This document shows positions 61,232 through 64,000 of a DNA stretch of 64,000 nucleotides, in pieces. Below the pieces are notes generated by a model. It made no database searches, had not been told where the DNA came from, and worked only from the letters and a program-made list of their open reading frames with translations. This DNA comes from Dorea sp. 5-2. Its GTDB lineage: Bacteria > Bacillota > Clostridia > Lachnospirales > Lachnospiraceae. The first letter of the stretch is position 1; the number at the start of each line of letters is the position of its first letter. The stretch spans positions 90,213 through 154,212 of the forward strand of contig NZ_KE159720.1 in the NCBI RefSeq assembly GCF_000403455.2. The letters are read 5' to 3'. The translations under genes and the position numbers were made by a program.

Positions 61232-61606
61232 ATGCTCCGAGGGAAGATGATTCCCTGTCAAAGCCGTGAAGCAGTTGTCACCGTACAATCTTATCACAAC
61301 GGCGTCATGGATGGATATCTGCAGCATCCGCGGTTAGGCAAGAGAGAAAGCATCTGCAGTCTGGCACAGTTGATCTTGCTTCTGAAAAGCCTGCTGGATC
61401 TGGAGGATTGTCCGAACGACCCGTTGCCCTTGGTTCCTCATCCGCCTGGCGGTGAAGATAACATAGCTGTCTTTCGGATACAGATTCTATTCCAGGAGCA
61501 TCATACGTGGCAGGGGAAACTGGTGTGGCAAGATGAAAACCTGGAAGTAGTATTTCACAGCGGGATCGAATTAATTCAACTGCTGGATGAGATTCTGGCA
61601 GAATAA
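61232..61606 (+). CDS. Small protein of unknown function (124 aa) in the surface-protein operon
   Basis: A 124-aa soluble protein that I do not recognise with confidence. It has two halves: a beta-rich first part (RGKMIPCQSREAVVTV, then HNGVMDGYLQHPRLGKRESI) and a second with FRIQILFQEHHTWQGKLVWQ and a closing helix IELIQLLDEILAE. No signal peptide. The ATG at 61232 has AAAGGTGG eleven bases upstream; a GTG at 61196 has none. Position between a BTAD regulator and a serine-rich surface protein hints at a regulatory partner. Confidence 0.65.
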   Translation: MLRGKMIPCQSREAVVTVQSYHNGVMDGYLQHPRLGKRESICSLAQLILLLKSLLDLEDCPNDPLPLVPHPPGGEDNIAVFRIQILFQEHHTWQGKLVWQDENLEVVFHSGIELIQLLDEILAE

Positions 61607-61754
61607 GGGGGAGAAAATGTGACAGGTCAAGGGTAGAGGAAGGTAGATCAAGAGGGGCAGAGACATAACAGGCAGACAGTGAGGAAATGATCGGTACAGT
61701 TTGAAAAAGAAAATAGATATGAAAAGAATAAAAAAGAGCAGTGCAGGAGGGAAT

Positions 61755-64000
61755 ATGAGTAAAGAAAACCGTAGGAAAAGTAAAGTAAACAAAGTCTTGA
61801 AGGCAGCCGGTACAGCCGGCGTTGTGTTCGGCGCGGCTTCGATCGACGCAAATGTAGTATTTGCGGCTGAATTAGAAGAAGGCATGGAAACACAGCAGAC
61901 AGAAGCCGCCGCTGTTGCGCAGGCAGAATTGCAGGATACGGCAGCTTCTCAGGCAGTATATCAGGCTCCGGTGGAAAGCCAGGCTCCGGTAGTAAACCAG
62001 GCGCCGGCAGAGAGTCAGGCACCGGTAGTAGAGCAGGCGCCGGCAGAGAGCCAGGCACCGGTAGTAGAGCAGGCGCCGGCAGAGAGTCAGGCACCGGCAG
62101 AAGTTGTGGAAAGCGCATCTAGCCAGGTTGAAGCAGTTGAAAATACGGAAAGCCAGAGTACGGCTGAGTCGGTTGAAAGTACGTCTGATCTGCAGTCTGA
62201 AGTGCAGAATCAGGACATTAAGGATGCAGAGGAAAGTGAAGCGGATGGCAGCGGCAGCCCGGGATCAGAGAGCGATTCGGATGCGGGTTCGGACAGTGGT
62301 TCTGAATCGGTTTCGCAGCAGACTTGGAGTGATGTGGAATCAACGTCCGTAGTGAATAGCAACGATGCAGTGTCTGATTCTAATAGCTTTAATAGTGTAA
62401 GTGGATCTGCATCATTATCTGCTTCCAACAGTGACAGTCTTGTAGATAGCGCATCGGAATATCATTCGCAAAGTGCGGCGGTAAGTCACTCGACTGTGCT
62501 GAGTGAAAGTACGTCGAGCAGCCTGGCGATCAGTGAGTCGTTAAGTGAATTTAATAGTGTGTCAGAAAATCATAGTATCGACGGATTGACCAGTAATATG
62601 GCATCGGCGCTTTCTACATATGATTCAGCACTTTCAACCTTGCATTCAACTTCTGAGGGAGGAACTGCTGATTTAGATCAACTGCAGAAAGCTACGGTTG
62701 AAAGTATTATTACATACAATATTACCAGTCAAAACTCAACTCTAAGCCGCATTGAATGGGATGCAGATGGTAAACATTGTACGGTTTATTATAAAGATGC
62801 TTTGGGACGGGAACTTACTGAGGTTTATCAGTATTCGGCAGTTGGGAGCAATATAACAGTATCTAAAGCGAAAGTGGATTATGGAATATCAGGAGGTACG
62901 ACAGTAACTATTGATAAGAATCATGGGGAGAAACCAACAGACATTCCTGAGGATCAGTTGGGAAATGCTCCCAAGGTTAGTTACGTAATTACTTCCGATG
63001 GAAATGGAGGGACTAAGGTTCTCATTACAATAGATGGAATACTGTACGAGGATCCATCTAGACAGATAAATCCGGATGGGACAATTTCTTATATTCTTGA
63101 AGACACAGATGAAGAGAAAAAGATATTCGTGATAGAGGCGGATGGAACAAAAGGATATTATACAGTTTATGATAAAACGGATAAATTGCTTAATAATTCA
63201 AATGGGAATACAACGGCAAGTGTTTCTAAGGTTGACGGTAAGCCGTATACGGTAGCAGGCGGAAATTCTTTGGGAGTTGGACAATATGTTGTCGTTCAGG
63301 ATGAGAACGGTGGATGGCATAAACTCATTATGGATAATGCTCCGGGAGGGAAGAGTGATGTCCGGCTGTTGATAAAAAATGGTCAATTTAGGTATCAGAT
63401 TGGTGATGGAACGTTGCCGAAGCATTTACAATATATTGGTTCAGACTATGAGTTGAAGACAGATCCCAATGGTAAATATGGCTTGTATAAAAAGGGAACC
63501 AATGAATTAGTATATACCTTTACGATAAGTGAGACGGTAGATTATACTCCGAAGGCGACTACAACGACTTATGTTTATGACAGAAATATAACAGCGGGTA
63601 AGGAGGTAACTGACCATAACGAAGCCTTGAGTGATTACTATGAAGAGATAGGTAGTAGATCAGAGGCAATAAGTACTGCGAAGAGTGAAGCTACGGAAAA
63701 ATCGGAAAATGCGAGCGAGGCAAGCGAATCTATTTCAACAGTTGCCAGTGGAAGTGCATCAGATGCGGTATCGAATAGTGAAAATGCAGATAGTGCTGCA
63801 AAAAGTGAATCTACGGAGTTTGATGAGACTAGCTTGTCTGATTCTGTTTCTCAGTCAGAGTCTTATGCAAGTGCAAGTGAGAGCTTGAGTACAAGTGAAA
63901 GCTTAAGTACGAGTGAGAGTGTGAGCACAAGTGAAAGCCTAAGCACAAGTGTAAGTACAAGTGAAAGCTTGAGTACGAGTGTGAGCACAAGTGAAAGCTT
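61755..64000 (+). CDS. Serine-rich repeat surface protein (adhesin-like), 5' part, open at window end
   Basis: The frame is open from the ATG (AGGAGG four bases upstream) to the last base, about 748 codons, so the gene is cut by the window. Order: signal peptide (MSKENRRKSKVNKVL, hydrophobic TAGVVFGAASID, then AAE); a 12-residue repeat QAPVVEQAPAES three times (residues 76-111); a Ser/Asp/Glu-rich stretch to about 310; a non-repetitive region of about 310 residues that may bind a ligand; then Ser-rich sequence passing into SLSTSE repeats. This layout is that of serine-rich repeat adhesins. An LPXTG anchor, if any, lies outside the window, and no accessory Sec genes are visible. Confidence 0.85.
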   Translation, partial: MSKENRRKSKVNKVLKAAGTAGVVFGAASIDANVVFAAELEEGMETQQTEAAAVAQAELQDTAASQAVYQAPVESQAPVVNQAPAESQAPVVEQAPAESQAPVVEQAPAESQAPAEVVESASSQVEAVENTESQSTAESVESTSDLQSEVQNQDIKDAEESEADGSGSPGSESDSDAGSDSGSESVSQQTWSDVESTSVVNSNDAVSDSNSFNSVSGSASLSASNSDSLVDSASEYHSQSAAVSHSTVLSESTSSSLAISESLSEFNSVSENHSIDGLTSNMASALSTYDSALSTLHSTSEGGTADLDQLQKATVESIITYNITSQNSTLSRIEWDADGKHCTVYYKDALGRELTEVYQYSAVGSNITVSKAKVDYGISGGTTVTIDKNHGEKPTDIPEDQLGNAPKVSYVITSDGNGGTKVLITIDGILYEDPSRQINPDGTISYILEDTDEEKKIFVIEADGTKGYYTVYDKTDKLLNNSNGNTTASVSKVDGKPYTVAGGNSLGVGQYVVVQDENGGWHKLIMDNAPGGKSDVRLLIKNGQFRYQIGDGTLPKHLQYIGSDYELKTDPNGKYGLYKKGTNELVYTFTISETVDYTPKATTTTYVYDRNITAGKEVTDHNEALSDYYEEIGSRSEAISTAKSEATEKSENASEASESISTVASGSASDAVSNSENADSAAKSESTEFDETSLSDSVSQSESYASASESLSTSESLSTSESVSTSESLSTSVSTSESLSTSVSTSES
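61980..62087 (+). repeat. Three 36-bp repeats coding QAPVVxQAPAES
   Basis: Three in-frame 36-bp units of near-identical sequence in the serine-rich protein, followed by a partial copy. Pro/Ala/Glu-rich units of this kind form stiff extended stalks. Confidence 0.85.
63882..64000 (+). repeat. Start of the SLSTSE/SVSTSE 18-bp repeat array
   Basis: Units of six or so codons reading AGC-TTG-AGT-ACA-AGT-GAA and variants, running to the window end with no break. Such arrays in serine-rich adhesins are commonly O-glycosylated; the length cannot be judged here. Confidence 0.9.

Noticed and set aside
61719..61754. Earlier in-frame ATG for the serine-rich protein at 61719
   Set aside because: It would add twelve residues in front of a complete signal peptide and has no ribosome site.
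61980..64000. CRISPR-like array in the repeated DNA at the right end
   Set aside because: The repeats are in-frame, tandem, have no unique spacers of constant length, and code for protein.

Overview
The window reads as chromosomal DNA of a motile, strictly anaerobic gut-type Clostridia, most likely a Lachnospiraceae member. The evidence is the [FeFe]-hydrogenase maturation set, a Gram-positive style flagellar/chemotaxis supercluster with FlbD, FliY, CheC, CheD and CheV, GTG/TTG starts behind strong AGGAGG ribosome sites, and a serine-rich Gram-positive surface protein. No rRNA or tRNA gene and no CRISPR array was seen.

Layout. (1) 1-4745: the end of a DUF4143 ATPase, then the minus-strand hydE-hydG-hydF operon behind a sigma-A promoter and a roughly 130-nt leader that ends in a terminator-like hairpin. 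(2) 4746-6001: a small minus-strand gene (PBECR4-like) with a consensus promoter and an 8-residue leader peptide, then a serine-hydrolase remnant. (3) 6039-10426: malic enzyme, a perfect 34-bp hairpin, a chemoreceptor and a lytic transglycosylase. (4) 10622-39370: one long plus-strand motility array: flgB, fliE-F-G-H-I-J-K, flgD, a TIGR02530-type gene, flgE, flbD, motAB, fliM, cheY, flgC, fliY, fliO-P-Q-R, flhB, flhA, fliA, two flgF/G-type rod genes, cheC, cheD, cheV, an EAL-HDOD gene, a SprA-like gene and a chemoreceptor. Hairpins after fliE and after flgE may set subunit stoichiometry. (5) 39480-45103: parA-comFB on the minus strand, divergent from fliD-fliS-fliT-like. (6) 45234-49959: a secreted C39-type peptidase, then an FtsE-like ATPase, a nucleotidyltransferase-like protein and a chemoreceptor in one operon. 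(7) 50121-58025: a small orphan gene and three hybrid histidine kinases. (8) 58261-64000: a tyrosine recombinase between short inverted sites, then a BTAD-type regulator, a 124-aa protein and the start of a serine-rich repeat surface protein.

How the parts work together. Segments 3-6 build the basal body, export gate, hook, cap and stator, and the CheC/CheD/CheV/CheY adaptation branch. cheA, cheB, cheR, cheW, flagellin, flgK/flgL, flgM, flhF and flhG are not in the window. The most notable system is the right-hand end. Two 21-bp sites (58261-58281 and 59734-59754) match in 20 of 21 positions when one is reverse-complemented. They enclose a tyrosine recombinase gene and a strong promoter (TTGACA-17-TAGAAT) that points out across the right site into the regulator/serine-rich adhesin genes. 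This is what a self-encoded invertible promoter switch looks like. In the opposite orientation the promoter would point at a GAF/PAS hybrid histidine kinase. This is inferred from sequence only. The other candidate new systems are the parA-comFB pair inside the motility region, and the ATPase/nucleotidyltransferase-like/chemoreceptor operon, in which two normally catalytic motifs are changed.
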